A DNA stretch of 40,348 nt from Prevotella sp. (GTDB lineage: Bacteria > Bacteroidota > Bacteroidia > Bacteroidales > Bacteroidaceae). The position numbers and the translations under genes were made by a program. The notes beneath the pieces are model-generated. The model worked only from the letters and a program-made list of their open reading frames with translations, had not been told where the DNA came from and did no database searches. Each line of letters opens with the position of its first letter. Positions within the stretch are counted from its first letter, which is position 1. The DNA lies in contig JAFSKJ010000100.1 of NCBI GenBank assembly GCA_017449025.1, positions 1 through 40,348 of the forward strand, in the 5' to 3' direction. Below are positions 22,399-31,405 of this stretch, in pieces.

Positions 22399-24651
22399 CT
22401 ATTTATTGCTTATTATCATCGAACCGCATAGGCCGGGGTCGCTGCTGTCGGCTTGCAGCACGCAGAGGGCGCCGGCAGTGGGTGGTATCGGCATGCTCAC
22501 TGTGGAGCTTCCGGCGGGCATGGCCACGGTGGAGCTTAGCCGCTGTCCCTTAAGCGAGTAAAGTGTAAGGCGGATGGGGACCGAGGCATTTTCCGGCAGC
22601 TGGAGGGTGAGTGTTCCCGTGGGTGAGGGCAGCCTGTGCAGTGCTGTCAGGGGCGACGTGCTTACGGCCTCTATGCGGTCTATGCCCATTATGTGGAGCA
22701 GTCCGCGGTAGACGTCAATCTCGCCGTAGCCATATTGGTTGTTGGGGTATTCGATGTCAGTGCGCGGATGTCGGCTTGTGGCGCTGATAGCCTCTAATGC
22801 CTCTTCGGGAGTGAGGTCGGGTTTGGCCTGCAGCCACAGGGCAATTGCACCCGCCACTACGGGGCACGACATAGAGGTTCCGCAATTGGTGGTCCACGGG
22901 TATGTGCGCCCGTTCCAGTCGAAGGTTGCTATGGTCGACGACACGTTGTCGCGGGCGTCTGGATGTTTCTCTAAGTAGTAGCTGCTGTACGACGACACGA
23001 TGTAGTTGCCAGGGGCCAGCACGTCGGGCTTGGTACGCCCGTCGAGGGTAGGCCCTATCGACGAGAATGAAGCTCTGTCGCCGGTGGTGCTCAGTCCGTT
23101 GCTCAGCCACTTCCCTGAGAGGTTGGTTATTCCGCCACGGTATGAAGTGGAACCGACGCATATCACCGTTGGCGCGCTGCTTGGTGAGAGTATGTTGTGT
23201 GAGGGGAAGGCCGCCTTCAGGTGAGGCTCGTCGTCGGCCTTGCTGTTCTCAAACTGCCCCACCACGGTGAAGCACTCCACATCGGCCTCGCGCCCCACGG
23301 CCTCAAGACTGATGCTGATGCCGTCGTAGCCTATGTTGTGCTCCTCCGACACCAATCCTGCCTCTATGGCCGTGGTGGCAGGGTTGTAGCAGGAGGGATA
23401 GGCCATGATGTCGAACACATACTTGCCGTTGCTGAGTTGCAGGGTGTCGATATATTCTGAGTCGGGACTCTCTATGGCATAGCGCGAGGGAATGACAATG
23501 GTGTCGGCTGTCTCTCCCTTCACAATAAAGCGGATGTCGATGGGGTTGTCGGCTTTCATCTGCACAAAGGCCAAATGGCCGAACTGTCGCAGGTAGGCTC
23601 CGGCAGACTCGGTGCCCCTCGGCTTGTGGAAGTAGTTGCGGCTTATTCCCTCATTACCGGCAGATGCCACCATTATGCGTCCGGGGCCGGTGAGCGAGTC
23701 GAGCACCTCATAGTAGAGCAGGTCGTCGCCGGCAAGGTCCTGGTGCGACCCTTCGCTGAACGACACCACGCATGGCTTGCCCACTGAGGCGGCATAGTCG
23801 AACAGATACTTGAAGCCTAGGGCGTCGGTGGCCGAGGTGTACTTGTAGACGTCGGCACTGTCGATGAGTTCAGCGTCATCAGAAACGGCATTGGCCACGA
23901 GACAGATGTCGCTCTCCCACGCTATGCCCCTGTAGGTGGAGTTGAAGCCGCTGCCCGCCGCCATTCCCAAGGTATTGGTGCCGTGGCTCAGCTCGTCGCC
24001 GTCGCGCGAATGGGCGTATGAGAGAAGAACCTCTTTTCCCACGTATTCGGCCCCAACGGGGAAGGGGCTGCCTATGGTGTCTGTAGAGAGCTGGTCCCAC
24101 AGGGCCTTGATGCGGTACTCGCTTAAGTCGGGGGAATAGAAGTTAGGGTGGGTGAGGTCGAAGCCAACGTCCTGCACCCCCACCACTACTCCCCGTCCGG
24201 TGAACGGATGTGGCAGTGAGACGCCGGCATAGGCGGGCATGGCGTTGATGTGCTTGGCCGTGGAGTCCATGAGCAGATGGCAGGCCTCCCTTGCCTCAAT
24301 GCGGCTTACCGACGGTTCTGCTGCAAGCTGGCGCAGCCTTGCCACGGGTATGGAGGCTATGTAGACGTTGCCGAACCGGGCTAATGCGCGGGAGCCGTTG
24401 TTGGCAAGTATGCCTTCGCCGTCGTCGCTGATGCGCACAAAGGCGCACACCTCACTCTGATTGCCCCTGTCGTGACGTTGGCTCGCCATTACTTCCATGC
24501 TGCTGCCTCTGACGCTACGCCCTTCTTCAAGAATGAGGGGTAGGGAATGCTCCGACTGCACCATGCGGCGCAGCCAGGGCGAGAGCTTGTCGTTGGCGCA
24601 TAAGCAGCCAAGGGCCGTCACGGCCAGAATAATGACTATCAGTCTCCTCAT
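22399..24651 (-). CDS. Secreted subtilisin-like serine protease (S8)
   Basis: A 750-residue extracytoplasmic protease. The ATG at 24649-24651 gives a clean signal peptide (MRRLIVIILAVTALGCLCAN). The start 12 codons upstream would extend into the -7 box. The catalytic triad is visible: Asp in VGVQDVGFDLTHP near 161, His in HGTNTLGMAAGSG near 224, and Ser in GTSMSCPVVAGAIALW near 593. A large insertion separates His and Ser, with the oxyanion region ASAGNEGISRNYF before it. The C-terminal ~70 residues (LTLYSLKGQRLSST...GSMIISNK) look like a degenerate type IX secretion sorting domain; I infer export but cannot confirm it. It shares a divergent promoter region with the fusion gene at 24767. Confidence 0.88.
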   Translation of the reverse strand: MRRLIVIILAVTALGCLCANDKLSPWLRRMVQSEHSLPLILEEGRSVRGSSMEVMASQRHDRGNQSEVCAFVRISDDGEGILANNGSRALARFGNVYIASIPVARLRQLAAEPSVSRIEAREACHLLMDSTAKHINAMPAYAGVSLPHPFTGRGVVVGVQDVGFDLTHPNFYSPDLSEYRIKALWDQLSTDTIGSPFPVGAEYVGKEVLLSYAHSRDGDELSHGTNTLGMAAGSGFNSTYRGIAWESDICLVANAVSDDAELIDSADVYKYTSATDALGFKYLFDYAASVGKPCVVSFSEGSHQDLAGDDLLYYEVLDSLTGPGRIMVASAGNEGISRNYFHKPRGTESAGAYLRQFGHLAFVQMKADNPIDIRFIVKGETADTIVIPSRYAIESPDSEYIDTLQLSNGKYVFDIMAYPSCYNPATTAIEAGLVSEEHNIGYDGISISLEAVGREADVECFTVVGQFENSKADDEPHLKAAFPSHNILSPSSAPTVICVGSTSYRGGITNLSGKWLSNGLSTTGDRASFSSIGPTLDGRTKPDVLAPGNYIVSSYSSYYLEKHPDARDNVSSTIATFDWNGRTYPWTTNCGTSMSCPVVAGAIALWLQAKPDLTPEEALEAISATSRHPRTDIEYPNNQYGYGEIDVYRGLLHIMGIDRIEAVSTSPLTALHRLPSPTGTLTLQLPENASVPIRLTLYSLKGQRLSSTVAMPAGSSTVSMPIPPTAGALCVLQADSSDPGLCGSMIISNK

Positions 24652-24657
24652 CGACTG

Positions 24658-24688
24658 CAAAATTAACAGAATTATTTGGAATGACAAA
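24658..24688 (-). promoter_or_regulatory. Promoter of the S8 protease-PL11 unit, with almost no leader
   Basis: The minus strand reads TTTG (24685-24688), 19 bases, TAATTTTG (24658-24665), a full consensus match. The box ends only 6 bases before the ATG at 24651, so the transcript should start at or next to the start codon. Confidence 0.8.
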
Positions 24689-24706
24689 CAAAAAAGCGCA
24701 TAATTC

Positions 24707-24737
24707 TTCGATTATTCAAAGAAAAACACTACCTTTG
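24707..24737 (+). promoter_or_regulatory. Promoter of the GT2-DUF4922-SpoIID fusion gene
   Basis: TTCG (24707-24710, near-consensus TTTG), 19 bases, TACCTTTG (24730-24737). It lies 29 bases before the ATG. Confidence 0.7.
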
Positions 24738-24766
24738 CATACATATTACCTATTGTCATTGCAAAA

Positions 24767-27700
24767 ATGAGAGAAAAGATAGACTGCTTCCTGCCTGACT
24801 TCGACCGCCAGGCAATGGAGCCTACCATAGAGCAGCTGCGCCTGAGCAGCACGGTGAAAAACATCTACTGGGCTGCGGGCATGTCGAGCACAGCCGACAT
24901 TATGGACATTGCCGAGCGCACACGTGCCGACTACGTGGCACTCTTTACCAAGCCCACGCCCATAAGCTTAGGCCAGGGCGCTCTGGAGCGCATGCTGAGG
25001 GCTGCCACCGATACAGGCGCAGCCATGGTCTATGCCGACCATTTGGAAACGAGGATTGAGGGTGGCACTGCCGTCACCCGCCCTCATCCCGCCATAGACT
25101 ATCAGCCCGGTGCCATCCGCGACGACTTTGACTTCGGCTCGCTGCTGCTTGTGAAGACGAGCCTGCTGCATACCTATGCCATGCAGGCAGGCGAGCACGA
25201 CTACCTCTATGCCGGACTCTATGCCTTAAGGCTGCTGCTTAGCCGCGAGGGCCACTTGTTCCACCTGCCGGAGATGCTATATACAGAGATGGAGACCGAC
25301 ACACGCGCCTCTGGCGTCAAGCAGTTCGACTACGTGAATCCCCGCAACCGAGAGGTGCAGATAGAGATGGAGCACGCTGCCACCGCCCACCTTGAGGCCA
25401 TTGGGGCGAAGATAGACACGTCGGAATGCCGCATCCCCGACTTCAACGAGCAGGAGTTTGACGTTGAGGCATCGGTGGTCATTCCTGTCTACAACCGTGC
25501 CAAGACCATTGCCGACGCTGTGAACAGTGCCTTAGGGCAGCAGACATCCTTCCCATTCAACGTCATCGTGGTGGACAACCATTCCACCGACGGCACTACA
25601 GACATCTTGTCCCGTATGTTGCCAAACCATGGCAACCAACTACACGTCATTTCGCCGGAGCGCACCGACCTCGGCATTGGAGGCTGCTGGAACGAGGCCG
25701 TCAACGACTCTCGATGCGGGCGCTTTGCCGTGCAGTTGGACAGCGACGACCTCTACTCCTCGCCTGCCACCCTGCAGCAGATTGTCGACACCTTCCGTCG
25801 GCAGAAGGCGGCAATGGTGGTGGGGTCGTACCGTATGTGCGACTTCGAGCTAAACACCCTGCCGCCGGGGATTATCGACCATCGCGAGTGGACCGACGAG
25901 AACGGCCCCAACAACGCCCTGCGCATCAACGGCCTTGGGGCTCCGCGCGCATTCTTCACACCACTGCTCCGGCAGACACCGTTCCCGAATACCAGCTACG
26001 GCGAGGACTACGCCATGGGGCTGATATTCTCGCGCAACTACCGCATAGGGCGCATCTACGATGAGCTGTACCTCTGCAGGCGCTGGGGCGGCAACAGCGA
26101 CTCGAACCTGGGCATCGACCGCATTAACGCCAACAACCTCTACAAGGACCGTCTGCGCACCATGGAGATCAGGGCGCGCCAGCAGATGCTGAAGGGCACC
26201 CTGAGCCAGACCTCTGACTCGGCTCTGGAGCGCTTCTTCAACAGACAGCTGGCTGTATGGGGAGACGTGCGCCAGCGATACCACGACCTAAACAGCGTGG
26301 AGACGCGCGAGCTGCAGGGCGACACTTTCACCTTCACCGTGCAGTGGAACCCAGCGCGAATAGCCTCTACAGGGGCAAAGATCGACGCCCGCTCCATAGC
26401 CGCCCGCCCATGCTTCCTATGCTCCGCCAATCGCCCGAAGGAGCAGATGAAACGCAACATTGGCTCACAGTTAGAACTGCTGGTGAACCCATACCCAATA
26501 CTGCCCATGCACTTCACCCTGCCCACACGCCGCCATGTACCACAGCGCATACGCCCGATCTACTCCGAGGTGTGGCGCCTGCTGAGCGACAACCCCGAGA
26601 TGACCATACTCTACAACGGCCCGCTCTGTGGCGCCTCGGCTCCCGACCACGCCCACCTGCAAGCCATCACCACGGGAATCCTGCCGCTACAGCAGTCGTG
26701 GCAGCGCTTGGCAAGAAACCTGAGCGAAGTGGTGCTCGGCGATAACACCGATGAGGGAATATTCCTAATCAACGACTATCCCGCAACGGCCTTCCTTCTG
26801 CGCAGCTCCTCGGAAACTGCCGACAGCCAGCTCTTCACACGTCTATACGACGCATTGGAGAAAGTGCTCGGATCCTCCGCCGAAGAACCCAAGATGAACA
26901 TTATATGCTGGCGTGCCGACGGCAGGCAGCTCTCCGTGGTGCTGCCGCGACGCAAGCATCGCCCCGACTGCTATTCGGCAAAGGGCAGCAGCCAGGTGCT
27001 CCTAAGCCCCGGAGCCGCCGACATGGGCGGACTGCTCATCACACCTCGCGAAGAAGACTTCCGCAAGATCACCGCTGAGATGGCAATGCAAATCTTCCAC
27101 GAGGTGACAATCACCTCTTCCGATGCCGATGCCGTGGTGGTCGAGCTGCAGCTTGCCGGCCCCCTGCACGGAGTGGCGTCCGGCAGTTCCGCCGACGAGC
27201 AGCAACAACCCTCCGCACTCCATATCCTGCCCTCCAACAGGAAAGAGCCTACGGTGACAGTGGGAATAGTCAGCGCAGAGAAAATAGAGCTTACTCTTAA
27301 CACACCTTACACAGCCAAGGGCGAGACCATACGCGGCGAACAGACGGTGGAGTTCAGCGAGGGTGGCATACTCTGGCGCGGCCAGAAGTATCAGGACCTC
27401 GTGTTCACACCGCAGCAACCCGCCGACGCTTCATTCTCGTTGCGCAACGTGACCATAGGCCGCGGATTCCACTGGCAGCGGCAGGAAACACAGACCTTCG
27501 GAGGCACTCTACGCCTTGTGGTTGAGGCCGACAAGATAACCGCCATCAACAGCCTGCCTGTGGAGCAGTACTTGGAAAGCGTCATCTCAAGCGAGATGCG
27601 CGCCACTTCGTCGGAAGAGTTTCTCAAGGCCCACGCCGTGATCTCGCGCTCGTGGCTGTTGGCGCAGATGGAGAAGCGCTGCCGGCTGGCCGACGGCGGA

Positions 27701-28468
27701 CAGGCAGCCTTTTTCTCGTTTACGAAAAAGGATGACGAGCTCATACGCTGGTACGACCGCGAAGACCATACTGTCTATGATGTCTGTGCCGACGACCACT
27801 GTCAGCGCTATCAGGGCATCACAAGGCAGAGCAGTCCCATAGTGGCCAAGGCTGTCAGAGCCACACGGGGGCAGGTGCTCACCTACGAGGGCGAACTCTG
27901 CGACGCCCGCTTCTCGAAATGCTGCGGCGGGCGCACCGAAGAGTTCCAGTACTGCTGGGAAGACACCCCGAAGCCATACCTGCAGTCGTTTGCCGACCCA
28001 TACTGCAACACCCACGACCCGGAGATACTGAAACAGGTGCTCAACGACTACGACTACGAGACTCCCGACTTCTACAGATGGACGGTAAGGCTGACGCAGC
28101 AGCAGCTCACGGAGCTGATAGCCAAGAACCTGAAGGCCGACCTCGGCACCATCACCAACCTTGTACCATTGGAGCGGGGCAAGAGCGGACGCATCTGGAA
28201 ACTGCGCATAGAGGGCACAAAGGGAACGTTCACCGTAGGCAAGGAATTGGAGATACGGCGCACACTCAGCGACACATGCCTCTACAGCTCAGCCTTCGAC
28301 GTGGAACACCTCTCCGACGGCAGTTTCATGCTACATGGACGAGGATGGGGGCACGGAGTGGGACTCTGCCAGATAGGAGCTGCCGTAATGGGGGAGCAAG
28401 GAAAAGACTACCGAGACATTCTGCTCTTCTACTACAGGGGCGCAGAGATTCAGCGTCTCTACACCTGA
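24767..28468 (+). CDS. Fusion: tandem GT-A domains + HIT-like (DUF4922) + SpoIID/LytB
   Basis: A 1233-residue multidomain protein. Residues 1-~220 resemble a degenerate GT-A fold ([20 protein letters not shown]). Residues ~234-440 are a GT2 domain: [33 protein letters not shown] and the DxD-like LDSDDLY near 323. Residues ~500-800 resemble DUF4922 and the GalT/ATP-adenylyltransferase branch of the HIT superfamily: [13 protein letters not shown], then [13 protein letters not shown] near 623, an HxHxQ nucleotidyl-transfer motif. Residues ~828-1233 are SpoIID/LytB-like: [20 protein letters not shown] near 945 retains the catalytic-type Glu, and [15 protein letters not shown] near 1190 is the family signature. 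Several Cys occur in [12 protein letters not shown]. No signal peptide or membrane helix is visible, so the SpoIID part appears cytoplasmic. An AmpG-like permease gene follows 90 bases downstream. I infer a role in processing imported peptidoglycan or other glycan fragments; the substrate is unknown. Confidence 0.82.
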   Translation: MREKIDCFLPDFDRQAMEPTIEQLRLSSTVKNIYWAAGMSSTADIMDIAERTRADYVALFTKPTPISLGQGALERMLRAATDTGAAMVYADHLETRIEGGTAVTRPHPAIDYQPGAIRDDFDFGSLLLVKTSLLHTYAMQAGEHDYLYAGLYALRLLLSREGHLFHLPEMLYTEMETDTRASGVKQFDYVNPRNREVQIEMEHAATAHLEAIGAKIDTSECRIPDFNEQEFDVEASVVIPVYNRAKTIADAVNSALGQQTSFPFNVIVVDNHSTDGTTDILSRMLPNHGNQLHVISPERTDLGIGGCWNEAVNDSRCGRFAVQLDSDDLYSSPATLQQIVDTFRRQKAAMVVGSYRMCDFELNTLPPGIIDHREWTDENGPNNALRINGLGAPRAFFTPLLRQTPFPNTSYGEDYAMGLIFSRNYRIGRIYDELYLCRRWGGNSDSNLGIDRINANNLYKDRLRTMEIRARQQMLKGTLSQTSDSALERFFNRQLAVWGDVRQRYHDLNSVETRELQGDTFTFTVQWNPARIASTGAKIDARSIAARPCFLCSANRPKEQMKRNIGSQLELLVNPYPILPMHFTLPTRRHVPQRIRPIYSEVWRLLSDNPEMTILYNGPLCGASAPDHAHLQAITTGILPLQQSWQRLARNLSEVVLGDNTDEGIFLINDYPATAFLLRSSSETADSQLFTRLYDALEKVLGSSAEEPKMNIICWRADGRQLSVVLPRRKHRPDCYSAKGSSQVLLSPGAADMGGLLITPREEDFRKITAEMAMQIFHEVTITSSDADAVVVELQLAGPLHGVASGSSADEQQQPSALHILPSNRKEPTVTVGIVSAEKIELTLNTPYTAKGETIRGEQTVEFSEGGILWRGQKYQDLVFTPQQPADASFSLRNVTIGRGFHWQRQETQTFGGTLRLVVEADKITAINSLPVEQYLESVISSEMRATSSEEFLKAHAVISRSWLLAQMEKRCRLADGGQAAFFSFTKKDDELIRWYDREDHTVYDVCADDHCQRYQGITRQSSPIVAKAVRATRGQVLTYEGELCDARFSKCCGGRTEEFQYCWEDTPKPYLQSFADPYCNTHDPEILKQVLNDYDYETPDFYRWTVRLTQQQLTELIAKNLKADLGTITNLVPLERGKSGRIWKLRIEGTKGTFTVGKELEIRRTLSDTCLYSSAFDVEHLSDGSFMLHGRGWGHGVGLCQIGAAVMGEQGKDYRDILLFYYRGAEIQRLYT

Positions 28469-28517
28469 CTGTCGGGCATGTTATAGTAAACGTCATATTA
28501 TGTCTCGTTTATTGGCA

Positions 28518-28530
28518 GGCCTGTCAGGCC
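28518..28530. repeat. Perfect 13-base palindrome in the fusion-MFS gap
   Basis: GGCCTGTCAGGCC has 6-base arms around a single base and is preceded by a further GGCA. There is no T-run, so it is a weak candidate for an operator or processing site rather than a terminator. Confidence 0.4.
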
Positions 28531-28558
28531 GCAACTTGCATATAAAAAGGAAAACAAT

Positions 28559-29827
28559 ATGAAAAAAACACCATGGGCCTGGGTGCCCACTCTCTATTTT
28601 GCTGAAGGCGTGCCTTACGTGGCTGTGATGACAATATCGCTCATACTTTACAAGCGCCTGGGCCTGTCTAACACCGATATCACGCTCTACACCTCATGGC
28701 TCTACCTGCCTTGGGTTATCAAGCCCCTGTGGAGTCCGTTTGTAGACATGATGAAGTCGAAGCGCTGGTGGATCACAGCCATGCAGCTGCTCATAGGTGC
28801 CAGCCTCGGCGGCGTTGCCTTCACCATCCCGGCCTCGATGTGGCTGCAGGGGTCGCTGTTCTTCTTCTGGATGATGGCCTTTGCCAGCGCCACCCACGAC
28901 ATTGCCGCCGACGGTTTCTACATGATGGGACTCGACAGTCACGAGCAGGCATATTTCGTGGGCATCCGCTCTACCTTCTACCGCATAGCAACTATCTTCT
29001 CGTCGGGGCTTTTGGTAGGTCTGGCAGGGGCCTTGCAGGTGCTCACGCGCAGCATACGCTATTCGTGGAGCCTCGTGTTCTACCTCATGGCCGGACTGTT
29101 CATAGCTTTCTGGCTATACCACAACTGGGTGTTGCCCACGCCCGAGGAAGACGGCGAGAAACACACAAAGACGGCCGCGGCCATCTGGGAGGAGTTCCGG
29201 CAGACGGTGGTAACCTTCTTCAGGAAGCCGCAGGTGGTGGCAGGCATCTGCTTCATGCTCTTCTACCGCATGCCTGAGGGTCTGCTGGCAAAAATCTCGG
29301 CCCTTTTCCTGGTGGATTCTTCCCACAACGGCGGCCTTGGGCTTAGCGACGGCGAATACGGGCTGGTGCAGGGCACGGTGGGAGTCATCGGCCTCACACT
29401 CGGTGGCATACTCGGTGGCATTTGTGCCAGCCGTGACGGTCTGAAGCGATGGCTGTGGCCTATGGTCATTGCCATCACCATGCCCGACGTGGTCTACGTC
29501 ATACTTGCCTATCTGCTGCCCTCCAACCTCGTCACCATCAGTGTCTGTGTGTTCATAGAGCAGTTCGGCTATGGCTTCGGCTTCTCTGCCTACATGCTAT
29601 ACCTTATTTATTATAGTCAGGGAGAGCACAAGACATCGCACTATGCTCTCTGTACTGCCTTCATGGCACTGTCGATGATGATTCCCGGGCTTTTCGCCGG
29701 TGCCCTGCAGGAGGCCGTTGGCTATCGCACGTTCTTCATCATAGTGGTGGTGGCCTGCTCCATGACGTATGTCGTAGCCAAGAGGCTCGACATCGACCCG
29801 GAGTTCGGAAAGAAACAGAAAGATTAG
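28559..29827 (+). CDS. AmpG-like MFS permease
   Basis: A 422-residue inner-membrane transporter with about 12 hydrophobic segments. It starts MKKTPWAWVPTLYFAEGVPY, and FAEGVPY with SFFWMMAFASATHDIAADGFYM-like sequence near residues 98-120 (ASATHDIAADGF) is the AmpG/SLC33 pattern. AmpG imports anhydromuropeptides in Gram-negative bacteria. Linked to the SpoIID/HIT/GT fusion upstream, import of cell-wall fragments is plausible, but other glycans or acetyl-CoA-type substrates of this group cannot be excluded. The C-terminal end is basic (KKQKD). It has no promoter of its own that I can see in the 90-base gap. Confidence 0.82.
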   Translation: MKKTPWAWVPTLYFAEGVPYVAVMTISLILYKRLGLSNTDITLYTSWLYLPWVIKPLWSPFVDMMKSKRWWITAMQLLIGASLGGVAFTIPASMWLQGSLFFFWMMAFASATHDIAADGFYMMGLDSHEQAYFVGIRSTFYRIATIFSSGLLVGLAGALQVLTRSIRYSWSLVFYLMAGLFIAFWLYHNWVLPTPEEDGEKHTKTAAAIWEEFRQTVVTFFRKPQVVAGICFMLFYRMPEGLLAKISALFLVDSSHNGGLGLSDGEYGLVQGTVGVIGLTLGGILGGICASRDGLKRWLWPMVIAITMPDVVYVILAYLLPSNLVTISVCVFIEQFGYGFGFSAYMLYLIYYSQGEHKTSHYALCTAFMALSMMIPGLFAGALQEAVGYRTFFIIVVVACSMTYVVAKRLDIDPEFGKKQKD

Positions 29828-29839
29828 GGAAATCCCTAA
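29824..29839. repeat. Inverted repeat overlapping the MFS stop codon
   Basis: TTAGGGAAATCCCTAA has 7-base arms with a 2-base loop and includes the TAG stop. No T-run follows on the plus strand, so it may stabilise the 3' end or act as a weak terminator. Confidence 0.45.
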
Positions 29840-29860
29840 GGCAGAATAGGGATAACGGCT

Positions 29861-29890
29861 TTTCACTGATGCAGAAAAGCACTACCTTTG
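29861..29890 (+). promoter_or_regulatory. Promoter of the Tyr/Asp-rich lipoprotein gene
   Basis: TTTC (29861-29864), 18 bases, TACCTTTG (29883-29890). The -7 box is perfect, while the -33 element and spacing are only approximate. It lies 42 bases before the ATG. Confidence 0.6.
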
Positions 29891-29932
29891 CTGCCGACAA
29901 AGTAAGTTAAACCATTTAAGACAGAAACTATT

Positions 29933-30523
29933 ATGAAAAAGATTTCCTTCTACGCATTGATAATTCTTGTGTCGATGACGGCAACTGCCGTGCTGACCAG
30001 TTGTGAAGACGAAGACCAGTACGAGTCCAACATCCTGACCAGCGGAGACTGGGAGGGGTACTTGGGCGAGTACTACTACGATCGTTGGGGGCTGTCGGGC
30101 AACTATTATGAGACGGTGATGCACTTCAGCGGACGCGGAGTCGGCTCTACCAGCGGTCGTGGCTACCAGGTGGACTACAACACCCGCTCGCCCTACAACA
30201 ACTACGCATACTGCGGGTTCCAGTGGTCGATAGTGCAAGGGCAGATAACCCTTATCTACGACGATGCCGAGTGGTCGCCGGTGTACATCTACGACTACTA
30301 CCTCTCCTCTTCTCGCTTCCGCGGATACATGGACGACGGCTCGCGCCGCAACATCAAGTTCGACTTTGAAAACGTGCACTTCGACGACTGGGGGCATTAC
30401 AGCGGCGGCGACTACTGGGATGACTATTACTACGCCCGCGGTGCCGAGGGCAGCACACCCGCAAAGCAGCCTGCTGTGGTCGACAATGGAAAGAGCATAC
30501 GCTGCGGAGAATTTGCAAATTAG
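29933..30523 (+). CDS. Tyr/Asp-rich hypothetical lipoprotein
   Basis: A 196-residue protein of unknown function. A hydrophobic stretch ending AVLTSC is a lipobox with Cys near residue 24. EDEDQYE follows, an acidic run right after the Cys that resembles the Bacteroidota surface-export signal, so the protein is probably on the cell surface. The mature part is extremely rich in Tyr, Asp and Gly (GEYYYDRWGLSGNYYE, YIYDYYLSS, GGDYWDDYYYARG) and reads as a single beta-rich domain. I do not recognise the family with confidence. It has its own promoter and is 27 bases upstream of menB, so menB may be cotranscribed. Confidence 0.75.
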   Translation: MKKISFYALIILVSMTATAVLTSCEDEDQYESNILTSGDWEGYLGEYYYDRWGLSGNYYETVMHFSGRGVGSTSGRGYQVDYNTRSPYNNYAYCGFQWSIVQGQITLIYDDAEWSPVYIYDYYLSSSRFRGYMDDGSRRNIKFDFENVHFDDWGHYSGGDYWDDYYYARGAEGSTPAKQPAVVDNGKSIRCGEFAN

Positions 30524-30550
30524 CCTTTCACCCACCAAACCCTACCAACA

Positions 30551-31402
30551 ATGAGAAACTGGAAAACCATCCGCAAGTTTGAAGAGATAATCTTCGAAGA
30601 ATACAACGGCATTGCCAAGATCACCATCAACCGCCCTCGCTACCGCAATGCCTTCACTCCGAAAACCACCCTTGAGCTGAGCCAGGCTTTTGCCCTCTGT
30701 CGCGAGATGCAGGGCATAGCCGTGGTGCTGCTCACCGGCGCCATGTCGGAGGTGCCTGAGGGCATGTCGCCCTCCGATGTCAAGCACGCCTTCTGCTCCG
30801 GCGGCGACATGCATGTGAAAGGTCGCGGCGGATATGTTGACGACGAGGGGGTGCCGCGCCTCAGCGTACTCGACGTGCAGATGCAGATACGTAGGCTGCC
30901 AAAGCCTGTCATAGCCATGGTTAACGGTTATGCCATTGGCGGAGGTCATGTGCTCCACTTGGTGTGCGACCTCACCATAGCTTCCGAGAATGCCGTCTTC
31001 GGACAGACAGGTCCCAAGGTGGGCTCGTTCGACGCAGGCTTCGGAAGCAGTTACCTTGCACGCATAGTGGGTCAGAAGAAAGCCCGCGAGATATGGTTCC
31101 TATGCCGCCAGTACACCGCAAGGGAGGCAGAGCAGATGGGCATGGTGAACAAGGTGGTGCCTTTGGAGAGGCTTGAAGACGAGTGCGTGGCATGGGCTGA
31201 GCAGATGATGCAGCGCTCGCCGTTGGCTCTACGCATGATCAAGGCCGGACTCAACGCCGAACTCGACGGGCAGGCAGGCATTCAGCAGCTTGCCGGCGAT
31301 GCCACCATGCTCTACTACTTTCTTGACGAGGCTCAGGAGGGTGGCCACGCTTTCCTTGAGAAGCGTAAGCCCGATTTCCAGAAATACCCCAAGCTGCCTT
31401 AG
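30551..31402 (+). CDS. menB: 1,4-dihydroxy-2-naphthoyl-CoA synthase
   Basis: Cyclises o-succinylbenzoyl-CoA in menaquinone synthesis. The 283-residue crotonase-fold protein has [15 protein letters not shown] (oxyanion region) near residues 77-91, [17 protein letters not shown] near 125-141, and the MenB-specific [20 protein letters not shown] near 151-170. [13 protein letters not shown] and a C-terminal [14 protein letters not shown] are also typical of MenB rather than of general enoyl-CoA hydratases. The SGGDQ usually seen in MenB is SGGDM here. In Bacteroides menB lies in a menaquinone operon; here it is alone beside a lipoprotein gene, with no other men gene in the window. It is convergent with the collagen-like operon (3-base gap). 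Confidence 0.92.
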   Translation: MRNWKTIRKFEEIIFEEYNGIAKITINRPRYRNAFTPKTTLELSQAFALCREMQGIAVVLLTGAMSEVPEGMSPSDVKHAFCSGGDMHVKGRGGYVDDEGVPRLSVLDVQMQIRRLPKPVIAMVNGYAIGGGHVLHLVCDLTIASENAVFGQTGPKVGSFDAGFGSSYLARIVGQKKAREIWFLCRQYTAREAEQMGMVNKVVPLERLEDECVAWAEQMMQRSPLALRMIKAGLNAELDGQAGIQQLAGDATMLYYFLDEAQEGGHAFLEKRKPDFQKYPKLP

Positions 31403-31405
31403 CTG

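Noticed and set aside
24652-24687. Upstream ATG extending the S8 protease by 12 residues
   Set aside because: It would place the start inside or upstream of the consensus -7 box, and the shorter form has a textbook signal peptide.
28518-28530. Palindrome as a terminator between the fusion gene and the permease gene
   Set aside because: No T-run follows, and the genes are otherwise close and co-oriented. It is listed only as a weak repeat.
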